Under the pieces are notes generated by a model. It was given only the letters and a program-made list of their open reading frames with translations. It was not told the origin of the DNA and ran no database searches. The position numbers were made by a program, and so were the translations under genes. A DNA stretch of 14,580 nt from an uncultured Flavihumibacter sp. (GTDB lineage Bacteria > Bacteroidota > Bacteroidia > Chitinophagales > Chitinophagaceae). Below are positions 13,829 through 14,580 of the stretch, in pieces; the stretch's first letter is position 1, and the number at the start of each line of letters is the position of its first letter. Location of the stretch: positions 1-14,580 of the forward strand of contig CAMLPA010000033.1 in the NCBI GenBank assembly GCA_946481605.1, written 5' to 3'.

Positions 13829-14545
13829 ATGAAAAAAGTAATCTTTACCCTCGCTGTATGTACGGTAACCCTGGGCGCTATTGCCCAGAACCCGCTTAAA
13901 AAACTGGGAGATATCGCCAATTCGGTGAAAAGCAATAAAGGCGCTGGATTGAGTACGGAAGAAATCGCGAATGGACTGAAAGAAGCGCTGAAAGTAGGCG
14001 CTGAAAACAGTACCGGAAAACTAGCTTCCGTTGATGGTTTTCTGAAAGATGCCGCGGTAAAGATTCTGATGCCGGAAGAAGTGGTGGCCGTAGAAAAAAA
14101 GATGCGCGCCCTGGGAATGGGTAAACTCATCGACAATGCCATTACAAGTATGAACCGCGCAGCGGAAGACGCATCGAAACAAGCGGCGCCTATCTTCCTG
14201 AATGCCATCAAATCCATGAGCATCACAGATGCGCTGGGTATATTAAAAGGAAGTGACCTCGCCGCTACTGAGTACCTTAAAAAATCAACTACCAATCAGT
14301 TAACGGAAGCATTTAAACCGGTGATCGCCGCTTCACTTGAAAAAGTGGAAGCCACCAAATATTGGAAAGACGTGTTTACCGCTTACAATAAATTCTCCTC
14401 AAAACCTGTAAACACTGACCTTACGGAATATGTTACCGGCAAATCACTGGATGGTATTTTCTATTACGTAGGCCTCGAAGAACAAAAGATCAGGAAGGAT
14501 CCCGCTGCCCGGGTAAACGATGTACTGAAAAAAGTTTTCGAATAG
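13829..14545 (+). CDS. DUF4197 domain-containing exported protein
   Basis: The protein has 238 residues with a classical Sec signal peptide (MKKVIFTLAVCTVTLGAIAQ, probable cleavage after AIA) and no lipobox. The mature part is mainly helical and fits DUF4197 along its whole length: LSTEEIANGLKEALKVG (about 41-57), VKILMPEEVVAVEKKMRALG, AITSMNRAAEDASKQAAPIF, MSITDALGILKGSDLAATEYL, TKYWKDVFTAYNK and a C-terminal DPAARVNDVLKKVF. The family is periplasmic in Gram-negative bacteria and has no assigned function. It is co-directional with the ABC-F gene with a 23-base gap and no obvious own promoter or terminator between them, so co-transcription is possible. The ATG at 13829 is set by the signal peptide. 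The 35 bases after the stop show no terminator. Confidence 0.9.
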   Translation: MKKVIFTLAVCTVTLGAIAQNPLKKLGDIANSVKSNKGAGLSTEEIANGLKEALKVGAENSTGKLASVDGFLKDAAVKILMPEEVVAVEKKMRALGMGKLIDNAITSMNRAAEDASKQAAPIFLNAIKSMSITDALGILKGSDLAATEYLKKSTTNQLTEAFKPVIAASLEKVEATKYWKDVFTAYNKFSSKPVNTDLTEYVTGKSLDGIFYYVGLEEQKIRKDPAARVNDVLKKVFE

Positions 14546-14580
14546 TTTAACATTTTCTTAGGGGTTTTCGTAAATATCAT

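Noticed and set aside
1..14580. Mobile elements, CRISPR arrays, tRNA/rRNA genes, defence or toxin-antitoxin systems, polysaccharide utilisation loci
   Set aside because: I looked on both strands; no transposase, integrase, direct-repeat spacer array, clover-leaf, SusC/SusD pair or effector-immunity pair is visible, and gaps between genes are all short.

Overview
The window reads as an ordinary chromosomal stretch from a member of the Bacteroidota, most likely Chitinophagaceae or a close relative (inference from gene families, not a phylogeny). Supporting signs are the recurring TAnnTTTG promoter element upstream of several genes, the lack of clear Shine-Dalgarno sequences, two Bacteroidota-style lipoproteins (one with a surface-export-like K-E-E signal after the lipid cysteine), a eukaryotic-type NADP isocitrate dehydrogenase, a short alpha-glucan phosphorylase, and a DUF4197 protein.

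Layout. Bases 1-2591 (+) hold a PqqL-like M16 zinc peptidase that lacks its N-terminus because the window starts inside it. It converges, with a 5-base gap, on a LacI-type regulator (minus), which has a perfect dyad upstream of its start. Next on the minus strand come a lipoprotein with a tandem Gly-Ser-Asn-Thr linker and isocitrate dehydrogenase (icd), separated by a strong intrinsic terminator. icd has the best promoter in the window (TTG-N19-TAGATTTG) and diverges from a Crp/Fnr-type regulator at 5907-6500 (+). That gene converges on a two-gene manganese operon (minus): mntR, then mntH overlapping it by ATGA. The mntH product carries a C-terminal universal stress (Usp) domain. Rightward from 9208 (+) follow an uncharacterised lipoprotein, an alpha-glucan phosphorylase of the short GT35 type, an Uup-like ABC-F ATPase, and a DUF4197 exported protein.

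How the genes work together. The only clear functional unit is mntR-mntH: a manganese-type DtxR-family repressor, an Nramp transporter, and a perfect inverted repeat placed exactly over the promoter -7 element. The other genes look like single housekeeping or envelope genes.

I found no mobile element, CRISPR array, RNA gene or defence locus, and no convincing new multi-gene system. The points most worth a second look are the phosphorylase, in which the PLP-anchoring lysine is replaced by threonine; the Nramp-Usp fusion and its operator; the dyad in front of the LacI-type gene; and the predicted surface lipoprotein with an 18-bp tandem repeat. No stretch longer than 300 bases lacks a gene.
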